Assembly (NCBI GenBank): GCA_026874595.1
Contig: CM049308.1
Coordinates: 25,012,367-25,076,366 of the forward strand
Reading direction: 5' to 3'
DNA from: Sipunculus nudus
Taxonomy: Eukaryota; Annelida; Sipuncula; Golfingiida; Sipunculidae
Length of the DNA stretch: 64,000 nt
Positions 47,745 to 57,957 of the stretch are shown one piece after another; position 1 is the first letter of the stretch, and each line of letters begins with the position of its first letter. Under the pieces are notes generated by a model that saw only the letters and a list, made by a program, of their open reading frames with translations, ran no database searches and was not told where the DNA came from. Made by a program: the position numbers and the translations under genes.

Positions 47745-47758
47745 CCGACAGGTGGCGC
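47745..47758 (+). promoter_or_regulatory. CTCF-like motif 3' of gene D
   Basis: CCGACAGGTGGCGC differs from the CTCF core consensus at two positions and corresponds to the site at 41207-41220. It sits about 20 bp past the stop codon of gene D. Confidence 0.25.
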
Positions 47759-47776
47759 AAATGAGCTGGGAGAGGT

Positions 47777-50049
47777 CTACTGATTGTCCTGGGATTCATT
47801 GATCAAACGAGACATGGCCGTCAGGGACTCGATCAGACCGTCCCCGCTGGTGGCGCTGGTTCCCTCAATGTGCCATCTGTGCCCGCTCAGCTTCCAGAGG
47901 CCGAACATCTCTGCTATCTCCGCGGGTTTTGCTGCACCTGTGAGACACCACAAACATTTGTTGAACTCTCGATTCTGCTTTATGAAAGAACACCTTAACA
48001 TAATTTAAATCTTGAATTTCTATTGTAGAGGTCGGATAATTTATTAGTTTATGAATTTTATACAAAACTATCGTCTGCAAAATTAAAACAGGAAAATAAA
48101 CGGCACGAAACACAAATTCGGGCGCTTTTATTGGTATTCAGCTGGGATAATTTACTTTTCTTGTGTATTGTGTTCGAAAGGGGTTGGGAGGGGTAGCTAC
48201 CCCCACCTTAATCCGAGATATTTATGTGATAAAAAGTTATTTGTATGTCCTAAACAAGGCACCGTCTCTGCTTTAACAGCGGCTTAATTTTTTTTATTTT
48301 GTTATCAGATTTCACGTTAAAGGGTAATAATTCCCAATTTGTTTATGACAGTTGTTGTAAAAGAGACTGACATATTTGGTTACTCACATGGGGCGTCTTG
48401 TTTATTAGCCATCACAACCACGGGGACGTTCTTCAGGCCCTGTGACTGCAAGAGACCGTGCAACAGATCACGTGACTCCGCCAAACCGTCACGGTCAGCG
48501 CTGTCCACGACAAATATCAAACCACTCGAACCTTCAAAATAATGCACATACAAGGGACGCAGCTTTTCTCTATCGCCGATGTCCCACACAGTAAAGGTCA
48601 CGCCGGGGCACGGGGTCAAGGTCTCCACGTTAAACCCGATCGTTGGAATAGTGGTCACTGTTTCGTTCAGTTTGATTCTGTATAATGCAGTTGTCTTTCC
48701 TGTAAGATGGCAAAAAAGGTAAGAAAATACAGGTTTTATGATGACTTTCTAACTAAAAACAAGCTCGGGGCCCTCGATATATCTGGCTTATGCATGGTTG
48801 TGTTAAGTATCAGAGACAGATAAAGAATCCTAGAAATAAAGGGGACGAGCTCAACAACCTCCCTGGCACAGGTAAACATGTCGGCCAGCACTGTCAGTAC
48901 AGTATATACGTATAGGTCTCATGTGGAGACGTAGGGAAGAAAACGATGAAAGCAGCTTTGGCGCTTAATGTTTCCCGTACTTGATTATATTATTCTATTT
49001 CACAGATATTTTGACTCGCCCCCCCCCCTGCGCCCCTCTAAATCCGCCCATGCTACATAAAGTTCATATTGGCGGCCGATCTTTTATACTGCAGTCGTTC
49101 TGACAGATGGCTATGACATTTTCTTCCGATTTGATGGTTAAAAACCTGTGAAAAAATTCTTGTTAGAACATAATCAACTTGTGATTGTACATGTTAAATT
49201 AAGGCTATGGGGATACGGAATGGGAATGTGTGTGTGTGGGGGGGGGGGGAGGGGGGTCCAAGTTAAGGAGCGCGTGGGAAATTTTTCAAATACTGTATCA
49301 TTCGAGACAATATATGCGGAATTTTGCTTCTTTGCGAGTAATGTAAAAAAACAAAAAATGCATGCTTTTATCATTTAAATGAATACTAATGAATGCATGA
49401 ATGCATGAATGATTGAATGAATGAATGAATGAATGAATGATTGAATGATTGAATGCATTGAATGCATTGAATGCATTGAATGCATTAATGAATGCATGAA
49501 TGCATGAATGCATGAATGCATGAACGAATGCATGAACGAATGCATGGACGAATGCATGAGTGATTGAATGAACGAATGAATGAATGAATGAACAAAATAA
49601 TGGACGAATGAATGAATGAATGAACGAATAAATGAATGATTGATTGAATGATTGAACGAATGATTGAATGAATGAACGAACGAACGAATAGATGAATGAA
49701 TGGATGGATGAATGAATGAATGAATGAATGAATGAACAAATGAACAAATGAATGAATGAATTAACGAACGAACGAATGAATGAATAAATGAAAGAATTAA
49801 TGAACAGATGAATGAATGAGTGAATGAGTGAATGAATGAATGAATATCGTGCTTAGTTTTTCAGGGAAATCATTAGATAATGTATTACACAATTACATTT
49901 CGCGAAACTGCCAATCATATCTTGTGGTTTTTAATATAAATTGTAATGCACTTACCCGCTCCATCAAGTCCCATCATAAGAATTCTTGCAGGTTTACGTG
50001 TAGTGAACGTCTGTAAAACTCCATATAGTTTCGTAAAAACACCACCCAT
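47777..50049 (-). CDS. ARF-family small GTPase, gene D, switch II GDR variant (188 aa, three exons)
   Basis: Exon 1 is 49956-50049, exon 2 is 48388-48699 and exon 3 is 47777-47937. Their lengths (94, 312, 161 nt) and intron phases match gene B, and together they give 188 residues ending at TAG. Gly2 (MGGVF) allows myristoylation. The P-loop is GLDGAGKT, switch I contains TIPTIGFN, the G4 motif is NKQD and the G5 motif is SAT in TSATSGDGL. Switch II reads WDIGDR, with Arg at the catalytic glutamine position and Asp for the preceding glycine. The reading frame is intact, so this is likely functional as a GTP-binding, membrane-associated protein, but with impaired or GAP-independent hydrolysis. 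Intron 1 carries a long AATG array. Genes C and D share intron sequence and are closer to each other than to B. Confidence 0.9.
49376..49846. repeat. (AATG)n-derived array in intron 1 of gene D
   Basis: About 470 bp of GAAT-type units interspersed with gcatgaat, gaacgaat and gattgaat variants, including four ATTGAATGC units near 49450-49485. It is longer and more varied than the array in gene C. Minus-strand frames give Phe-Ile-His-Ser repeats only. Confidence 0.92.
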
Positions 50050-50230
50050 GACGTAACTTTCACCACTCAATGTCAGATAAATAGATAAATCAAAAGAAAT
50101 GATCCTATATTAATCTTGGAAACCTGCCTGACCTGAGTGACTATACATGCCTATTTCTCACACAGAGAACCTGAACAGCAGTGTATATTAAACGAACGGA
50201 AATCCATATAGTGTTATGTGGAAAACGGCG

Positions 50231-50336
50231 CTATAATAAGAGTGACGGGGACTGAACAACGATTCTTATCAAAAACACGGTAGCGAAATCCACGTGGACC
50301 AAACCAGCGGGGACATGTTTGTTTCCCCGTGACTCA
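50231..50336 (-). promoter_or_regulatory. Promoter module of ARF gene D: TATA-like box plus TGACTCA site
   Basis: Minus-strand CTTATTATAG (50231-50240) lies about 180 bp upstream of the ATG, with TGACTCA at 50330-50336. Spacing between the two elements (99 bp) is the same as in gene C. Confidence 0.5.
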
Positions 50337-50439
50337 TGACAACACAGCGGGAATCCGTTTATGGTACTTGCTCTGATACGCCATCTAGTGACAGAATTAC
50401 GTACCACTGGTTTCAGAGGCTTAGAACGCAGATTTGTAG

Positions 50440-51596
50440 TTTCTCATAAAGTTAACGTATGCATCACACATTAAAATAATAAGTATAATTAATTCATCAA
50501 TGGAACGAAAGTATATAAACCTAATTATTAAAATATTTTATTTCAAATATATAAATATTACTATCTGTATATCGGGGAGGGGGGATTACATTGACCACAC
50601 CCCTTTTGCTAAAGAGTCGGGGATATGTACCCTCACCCCCACACCCCCCGTATTCACGGCTAGTATTGCCCGTGAAGAAAGTACAGCCTCGTCTTGCGCC
50701 ATTGATATTTGGACACCCAAATAATCTTATGACAAACATTTAATTTTCACTTTAGAAAGTCAGTGGCCCGGCACACACTTTTTTGCGATTATTATAATAG
50801 TTGGATATTCCTGTTCAGTGTGTTCACTCCTCACGCAGCTGTTATACACTGCAGACGTTCCAGATCTCCATCGTTTAAACATAACACATTTGTACTCTCA
50901 TTCAGGGTGGATACAGGATTAAGGAAAAGGAGGGGCCAAACTTAGGAGGACAAATGTTGAAACTTAAGAAAAGGTCCCCGGGTCCGAAAGGGAGGGGGGG
51001 GGGGTTCAGGCCGCAAAAATTGGCCTGAAACCCTTACAATAAGGTTCCGGTGGCTTGAAAGGGGGAGGGGGGGCGGGGGGGGTCCATTCACGGAAATTTT
51101 TTATAAAAAGTAATATCCGGGTTTATGACACTTGTCTGCATGCATGAAGTTCAAACTTCATTTTTTATGTTGTTCGCTACATAATTTTATATATGTGTGG
51201 TTGTGTGTGATGATTGTGTGTGTGAAAACTGTGTGTGCGATCGAGGAAGCGAGATTGTTATTCAAGAAAATTCAACCTAGAGTCTTAATATTCTTAATTG
51301 TTATATCTTAATTTTAAAAACAAGAGAAATAGTTGCTATGGCGTTAAATCTTGAAAATTGACTCTTTGAGAAAAAGTCTCAATAATTACAATTAACTTAA
51401 ACTAAAAAATCATGCATGATTCATTAACAGCATGCTTTATTTAATTATCGCATGGTATTATTAAGATATAATGACAATGTATAATGACACTGTAAACAAG
51501 AATAATTTTTGTCCATGCCAATGACGGTCATAGCATTATCATTATTTAAATAAGAAATAAAATATTATATTTCTTGCCGAAAAAAAAACACACCTT
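50440..51596. other. Non-coding with G-rich tracts
   Basis: No supportable gene. G runs occur at 50575-50583 and 50994-51004 and, broken by single A or C, at 51059-51082. The last block has four G runs close together and could form a quadruplex on the plus strand. The rest is AT-rich. Confidence 0.55.
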
Positions 51597-51900
51597 AGGC
51601 CAAAATAAAAAAAGAGTATGGTTCTCAGGCACTTTTTTTCAGAAATCAATGTGGGCGGCCGCTTTTTTTATTTTAATTTTTTTGGTATGTTTCGATAAAA
51701 ATGTCAAATGATAAGGGGAAAAACATGAAAATAACAGTTTTATTTTGCTAAATAAATAAAAACACTACAAAACAAAGGAAATTGTATGGTTTTATCTTCT
51801 TGAAAGAAATGTCGGAGCGGCAGCAGCTCAAACTTGGAAAGTTTTTATTGAAAATCAAAATAAGAATTTTTTTTTAAATTGATGCGGGCGGTGCCTTAAC
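51597..51900. mobile_element. Foldback MITE, third family member, right end damaged
   Basis: The left arm (ggccaaaataaaaaaagag, then tatggttctcaggcac) and interior match 13317-13660. Matching interior words include tgtttcgataaaaatgtcaa, gtatggttttatcttcttg and ctcaaa-ttgg. The right end stops after gcgggcggtgcct, losing the inverted arm. It is diverged from the copies in the tandem duplication, so the family is older than that event. Confidence 0.75.
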
Positions 51901-52955
51901 ATTCTGTTTCAGTCTCCGGCTACGTGTTAACAAATTTTAAAGATTTGACCTTCCGCCACTAAGAAATGAGTATATGTTACATAGGTATATCATATAGGTA
52001 TATTACTACGACATTTATCCATAAAGGCAATTATGCTGGGCAGGTAGGCGCATATTCAGTTCAGTCTTTTTTACGTTATAACTGGCCCGGTTTTTAACAG
52101 CTTTTTAGTACCGTATATGTAATAATTTATATTAAATATTCTATTCTGATAATACAGAAATTTCATAACCATCATATTGCAGAATATTGCATATATCAAG
52201 AAATAAGAAGTTGCCATACTATCTGAGAGTACAGAGTGGATCTATTGAAACAGGCAAATTGCTCTATCCACTGCAACACGGTAGGGGAGAAAATGACAAC
52301 GTTGAAAGTGTGTCAAGGCTGTGGTTATAGTGTGGTTGAACAAGCGTTGTAAACCTTACGCGCAAGACCCGTGGTCGAACGTAGTTTAAAGATCCTGCAT
52401 GATAAGGTAAGCAGATTTATGGTAACTGTATGAGCGAGGGAGTCGTCCAAAGCCTGTGTGAGTATGAGTCATATCACCTCACTGGAAAGAAGGTATATGA
52501 TATGTTGTGACATGTAAGTTATATGATTCGTTCAGTTGCATGTACAGTTCCTGTGTTTCTCTGCTAACAGTTGTATACCACAGTTACAACACACAAGTGA
52601 CTCCGGTTAGATAAAACCGGATCCCGTAGCAGGACCAAATATCGAATTAATGTAATTTTATCGGACTGTCACGCAAGAACTGAAGCAAGTACAGAGAAGA
52701 TCTCTTGGAGCCATTATCCACCCCATGTCGCCTTGTGGCAGAGAAAATAAGAATAAAAAAAACAGAAGCTAACATGGAAATGCTATTGAATATTACTGTA
52801 TTGCATCACTCGTATTAAACGGAGTTCCCCGTTTGTTACTATAAATAGGATCGAACTTTCCCGGAAGTAAATTAACAATATAGGGCGCTCTGTTTGATCT
52901 GGTTTCAACCACAGGAGACTGTATCTTACCAGAACTATTTCAGGATCCCGTCTTT
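51901..52955. other. Non-coding, nothing recognised
   Basis: No gene found. A stretch near 52320-52385 loosely resembles a SINE B box (gtggtcgaac) but lacks a convincing A box. Confidence 0.4.
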
Positions 52956-52963
52956 GCATCGAA

Positions 52964-53924
52964 CAGGGTTGGAAGCAGGTACATGTTACAGTACCCAGGT
53001 ACAGGTATTTTAGAAAGTACTTAGGTACAAGTCAATTTCAAAGACATTTGAATTGATGATAACCGATAAATTTCATATACAGATACCTGATAATAAGATG
53101 TTGTAGAATGACAGAATATATTATTAAGAGTATTAAATGATCACTTCCTATGTCTTCAAGAAAAATACACTACAGGCAAATACAAAAATGATAAATATAC
53201 GAAGTTGATAAATTTACAAAGTTATTAATACAGAAAGCTGAAACCTCATTCATATCTTTAATATCACGAATCAAAACTTAAGTCTATATTTTAAGAACAA
53301 TAAACATGTTAATTACAGAAAGTCACGCAATTAATATTTTGAAAATTAAGAGCAAATAAATTTAAGGCAGGGGATTTTTTTTCTGTAAAATTTTGTGTTT
53401 TGGCTGATGTTGAGAGTTAGTGATAATCATATAGTATGTATATTCATTGCTTCTTCTTTCACTCTTCACCAGTGTTCTGTGAAAACTAGACAAGTTTTCT
53501 ACTTGGCGTATTTGAGCATCACTTTTCATATCCTTTGTTGGTTGTCCTTTACTTTCTGCTGATAATGTCACATTGAACTTCCTGTTTAGAAGTTTGAGGT
53601 TCACTTGCTTGCTAATAGCCAAGATAGCCCACTCAATTTCAAAGGCTGCAGGGAAGAAAGCTTGGTAATTACCCCAGGCTTGGTTAGGTAACTGTCCTGA
53701 AAGGGGTGATAGCTTTGAACATGTAATTGACTCAAATCTGACCAGCGATGTCCATTTCCTGCATCGTAAATTTAGGCCCTACCTTGAGTGCCTTATACCA
53801 GGTACAGGTACTTTTGTTCCAGGTACAGGTACCAGGTCCTTCCTATTTATGACATCCAGGTACTGGTATTCTGAACTGTGTACCTAAGTAAACGGACAGG
53901 TAAAAGTACCTGGCCTCAACCCTG
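52964..53924. mobile_element. hAT-type non-autonomous DNA transposon (961 bp)
   Basis: Ends are inverted: CAGGGTTGGAAGCAGGTAC at the left against the reverse complement of the right end, CAGGGTTGAGGCCAGGTAC (16 of 19 match). The element is flanked by a perfect 8-bp direct repeat GCATCGAA (52956-52963 and 53925-53932). CAGGG ends and an 8-bp target duplication are hallmarks of hAT elements. Subterminal aggtac words are enriched at both ends. An 86-codon minus-strand frame (53362-53622) lies inside. It shows no transposase motif that I recognise, so the element is probably mobilised in trans or is dead. Confidence 0.88.
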
Positions 53925-54199
53925 GCATCGAAGCCACCAAATTTTTTCTGTTTCTGTGATTATAAAGTATTGGCCAATGGCCAACGACGTTCAGCTGAAT
54001 TCAAGGAGCCTTGAACAATAGGGGCAAAAACGACTCCCAGAGTGCCAAAAATCATGTATTTTGCCAAAAGACCTTAGATATAGGTTACAGTGACCTTATT
54101 CTACATCCAGCTTCTACCATTTTTGCTCATCTAACTAATAGAGTGTTACAATCATGATCTTTCACATAGCTTGCAGGACAAAGGTCATAGTGGAATTTC

Positions 54200-55040
54200 A
54201 GGTTTCCAAGGAGATTTTTAATGGACCCCTGTCAGGGTCATGTATGAAGATTTTAGGCCAAATGGATACAGTTTGTGCCCCATCTGACTCACTAAATGCT
54301 TAAAAATCATGTTTTCTCCCATAATTAGTAAAATATAGGTTACCATGACCTAATTTAAGGTTTCCAGGGAGATTTGCCTAGGACCTCCCTGGATGTCAAG
54401 CGAGAAGATGCTAGGTTCAACGGTTACGATTTCTGTCCTGTTAACGGAAGAACGCTTCACTTGAAGGTCTCAAAAGAGAGAAAAAAATGCGTTAAAAAAC
54501 AGGTGGCACCACCTTTGCAGGAACTAATGAAATTCTCCATGATCAATATGCATGCAAAGTTATTGAGATACAAGAACTTTTGAATAAAATTATTATTATT
54601 TCGGTGGTACGTTCGAGCCCACTAACTTGGAGGATATGGGTAATACAGACCAAATATCGGGTGTCCAAGGAGATTTTTCATCGACATCCCTTGGTGTCAA
54701 GTTAGAAGATTCAAAATCCAACGCTTGCGATTTGTGCCCTGTTAAAAATGCGTAAACATTCGAAAATATACAGATAACGCCAACAGTCTGCGGAAACTAA
54801 TGAAACACTTCATGATCAATATGCATGCTAAGAATCATGGCGATCAAAGCATCAGTTATTCAGAGACTGGAGCTTTTGTATCAAATTTTTAATTATTCTG
54901 GGGGATACTTAGCTCGGAAGCTATGGGTAACAGAGAACTAATTTCAGGTTTCCAAGGAGATTTTTATGGACCTCCCTGGATGTCAAAATAGAATTTCTAG
55001 GTTTCACGGTTACGATTTGTGTCCTGTTATATTATATATT
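54200..55040 (+). repeat. Degenerate tandem repeats, unit about 290-300 bp
   Basis: The phrase ggtttccaaggagattttt, followed by gacctccctggatgtcaa and then acgatttgtgtcctgtta, recurs starting near 54358, 54659 and 54947, with a partial copy near 54206. A second phrase (aactaatgaaa, tccatgatcaatatgcatgc) recurs at 54523 and 54797. The 69-codon frame at 54374-54583 lies inside one unit and is not a credible gene. Confidence 0.7.
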
Positions 55041-55785
55041 AATTTTGACACCCTACTTCCCACAAAATTAGCATTTTGATTTTCAGAAGAAATTTACTGA
55101 TTTTGAGCCCCAGCCGTTTGGACATTTCTTTCGAGAAAATAACAAAATATTTTAAATTCTTTTATCATCATGTTGTCCCGTATTTATTTTAATTAAAAAA
55201 AAAGAATTAAAAGATATAACAATCGCCGATCCGCAGTGATTTCTTTAAAAAAATGTCTGAGAATGTCTGGAAAGTAATTAAAAATTATCAATCGACCAAT
55301 TTTTTCTTGATTTTACGTTGTTTGCATTGTAATGTAATGTTTGACAACATGTGTCCATCTCGGTAATTTACTTGTACATTATTGACGCTCGTACACGTAG
55401 GCTTTGTCAACTATGTATGAAAGATTCCCTTTTTATCCCTTTTTTAATGCTTGTGTCGCTGTCCTATGTTAATAAGTGAAGTAGTAAACAATAAATAATA
55501 AAATTAATAATCAAATTATAAACAAAATGGTCAGTTGTTTTCTATTAATATTAAACAGATTGCTTGGTCTGATGTGGAACAATGTTTACTCCTAAAATTA
55601 ATATGACTACCAGAAAGAAAAGCATACATTCATATATGTTATATATTTCATTTTCCATGTTTTTTTTCGTAGAAAACTCAATTATTAACTATATGGTTAC
55701 ATCTATATTGTTCGATTACTTTTGGTTTACAGGACTAACCTCTCATATGTGAATATGAATATGAATATAATATTTTGTTCAACAG
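55041..55785. other. Non-coding upstream region of the cGAS-like receptor
   Basis: AT-rich sequence. It probably contains an intron in the 5' UTR, because a good acceptor (tttgttcaacag) ends at 55785, twelve bases before the start codon. No first exon or promoter can be pointed to. Confidence 0.45.
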
Positions 55786-55797
55786 GAATTCATCATA

Positions 55798-57957
55798 ATG
55801 GCTTTGAAGGTTGACCCATTGAGTGCGACACCTGAGGCTTTATTATCGGTCGCTGTGCGGTTTTTCTTTCCTGATACCGAAGACCACCCAGAAAAGAAAC
55901 TGCTGAGCCCTTGTCTCATTACCCTAGAAGAGGACCAATTAAAAACTCCATATTACGTCACAGGGAGTTTAAGCGAAGACCTGAATGTTCCTTATCTGAT
56001 CAACAAAGCGACCTTGCAACACTTAAGTGACACTGACGTAGATATGATGGACAGAATTCATTTGCCAGGTAACCCTACCCTTGAAACCAGCGGTACCCAT
56101 AAGTCTTTGCGGCCGGGGTACTGTTATATCAGGTGCAATGAACTTCCTCCAATACAAAGTCCACTCAGGCGCCATCTTATAAAGAAAGACAACAAATTTT
56201 ATATGAGCAAGACTTTTGTCTATCATCATTGTGGAAATATTTACGAACACAAGATGTGGAAGGCACCAGAAACAATTATCATAAATGAAGATGAAATCCA
56301 ACGTCTTAAAGTCGAAAAAGGAAAGGAATTCACAAGCCCAGCGATCACGTTCGGAGCGAGATCTCGCGATATGGATGTTGTTCCTGCATTTTCATTCTCA
56401 TGGCCCGATGCTGCGAGCGCCTGGAAATCAAGAAAGAGAAAATCAGGCTGGCCAAGCAGGAAGACCGTAAACGAAGCTGTCAAAACAGGATGTCACGTGG
56501 TGAGCAAATCACATCCGTTAAGTCCGATGTCAAATATCGAATGGCGTTTCTCTTTCTCATTCGCTGAAAAAGCACTTGCACAAACGCTGACGCCATTACA
56601 AAAGCTTTGTTATAAAGTATCCAAAGCTTTGGTGAAACGTCATACGAATACATCTACGTCAGACATTCCGAGTTATTTCCTGAAGACAACATTATTCTGG
56701 GTTTGTGAAGACATCCCACAATCTGTATGGAAGACGCCAACTCTCGGTTCCATGTTGCTGCACATATTTGATCAGCTGATCCGTTTTCTGGCAAATCACA
56801 ATCTTCCGAACTACTTTCTTCCGCAAGCAAATCTCATAGACCATGTACCACGTGATGTGCTTCAGCAGTGGCTTAAATGCCTTGGAGTGATTCGACGTAA
56901 CCCTCTGAGAGCTATGGTGCAGTTTCACGCTGTGTATACCTCCAATCATCCTACAGGGACCCTCCCAAATAACATCTTAAACGCAATGGAGATGTTGCGA
57001 CAGACCGCCGACCAACAGAGTTCAATGCATCAAAAATTGTCGACCGCTCTGAGGACCCTGGCTGTGTACTACGGCGTTGACGGCAGACACAACATGGTCT
57101 TATCTATAGGCAAAGTGTTTTTTAATCTTTTCTCAGATCAGCAAACCATCAGACTCCAAGAACAAGACAAACTCAGTATCACAGCAGAACTTCTAATCCT
57201 CAGAAAACTGTATTCGCAATTAATCGACTTGGTTAATCTTGACGACATTTATACATTGCGCCCCTATGTCTCGGATGTGTTTACAGTGATGAACAAAGAT
57301 ATGATGTTGTCATACCTTCACGCTGAGCTAGCATGTCTCCATTACCAGACAGCGTGCCTGCGTGGTATTCCAGAACCGGCAAAACTTGAGCACACTGCAA
57401 AAGCGAAAAACTTTTTCAATAAAGCAACAAGGAGTCCCCATACTCCCTCTTGTGTGAAAGTTAAACATGCACAATATCTGCTACAGACCTCGGAGTACGA
57501 TTCAGCATTGCCCTTACTGATGGAAGTAATCGGTGAAAAGGAACTGCCTCTGGACTACCGTCTATATACAACAGTGTCTTACACAAGATTCACAGTTTTT
57601 GCAATGGAAAAAATTCTCTCACCTGACGTTATTGGACAAGCGGAAGTCAATTACAAGACGCATGCGCTCGCGTATTATCTCTTAAACATATGTGCTCAGG
57701 AAACTCGCAGGAAAATCAGTGTACCAAAAGTGTCCGAGTTCAGTGGAGATTGTACTGATGTGGTACAAATGGCGATCAATGACGCGGAGTTTTTGTACTT
57801 TGAGGGGTGTTGGTTGCTACGCTCTGCTTGCTGGTTTCCTGCCTTCTGGGTCTTTCTTCAAGCCTTCAGACGCGCAGATTGCAAATCATACGACAAGATG
57901 TGGTATTGTGTAGCCAAATTATACTGGTTTTTGAAAGTAATGCATGACGTATGGTGA
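55798..57957 (+). CDS. cGAS-like receptor / Mab-21 domain protein (719 aa, one coding exon)
   Basis: Residues 50-380 follow the Mab-21/cGAS-like nucleotidyltransferase layout. GSxxE lies at 56-60, DTDVD at 78-82, and DMDVVPAF followed by WP and W at 191-209. That gives the GS motif and three acidic positions (Asp80, Asp82, Asp193) expected to bind metal and nucleotides. The C-terminal lobe shows EWRFSFSFAEKAL (248-260), FLKTTLFWVCE (294-304) and LPNYFLPQANLID (336-348). Residues 380-719 are helical and resemble TPR-type repeats, a long tail known from mollusc members. Active relatives sense nucleic acids or other ligands in the cytosol and make cyclic dinucleotides that signal through STING. 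No zinc-thumb is evident. Start: the ATG at 55798 (TAATGG) is the first in frame and follows an acceptor at 55785. With all acidic residues present an active enzyme is plausible but unproven. Ligand and product cannot be told from sequence. Confidence 0.9.
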   Translation: MALKVDPLSATPEALLSVAVRFFFPDTEDHPEKKLLSPCLITLEEDQLKTPYYVTGSLSEDLNVPYLINKATLQHLSDTDVDMMDRIHLPGNPTLETSGTHKSLRPGYCYIRCNELPPIQSPLRRHLIKKDNKFYMSKTFVYHHCGNIYEHKMWKAPETIIINEDEIQRLKVEKGKEFTSPAITFGARSRDMDVVPAFSFSWPDAASAWKSRKRKSGWPSRKTVNEAVKTGCHVVSKSHPLSPMSNIEWRFSFSFAEKALAQTLTPLQKLCYKVSKALVKRHTNTSTSDIPSYFLKTTLFWVCEDIPQSVWKTPTLGSMLLHIFDQLIRFLANHNLPNYFLPQANLIDHVPRDVLQQWLKCLGVIRRNPLRAMVQFHAVYTSNHPTGTLPNNILNAMEMLRQTADQQSSMHQKLSTALRTLAVYYGVDGRHNMVLSIGKVFFNLFSDQQTIRLQEQDKLSITAELLILRKLYSQLIDLVNLDDIYTLRPYVSDVFTVMNKDMMLSYLHAELACLHYQTACLRGIPEPAKLEHTAKAKNFFNKATRSPHTPSCVKVKHAQYLLQTSEYDSALPLLMEVIGEKELPLDYRLYTTVSYTRFTVFAMEKILSPDVIGQAEVNYKTHALAYYLLNICAQETRRKISVPKVSEFSGDCTDVVQMAINDAEFLYFEGCWLLRSACWFPAFWVFLQAFRRADCKSYDKMWYCVAKLYWFLKVMHDVW

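Noticed and set aside
49298-49747. Long minus-strand frames of FIHS-type repeats as proteins
   Set aside because: They are translations of an AATG array inside intron 1 of ARF gene D. Several frames are open at once, as expected of a tetranucleotide repeat.
54374-54583. 69-codon plus-strand frame as a small gene
   Set aside because: It is part of a degenerate tandem repeat. Neighbouring units do not keep the frame open.
56023-56949. Minus-strand frames opposite the cGAS-like receptor
   Set aside because: Antisense shadows of a long, clearly conserved plus-strand coding sequence.
34570-57957. Functional operon-like link between the ARF cluster and the cGAS-like receptor
   Set aside because: They lie on opposite strands about 5.7 kb apart with transposons between them. 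Proximity alone does not support a shared pathway.
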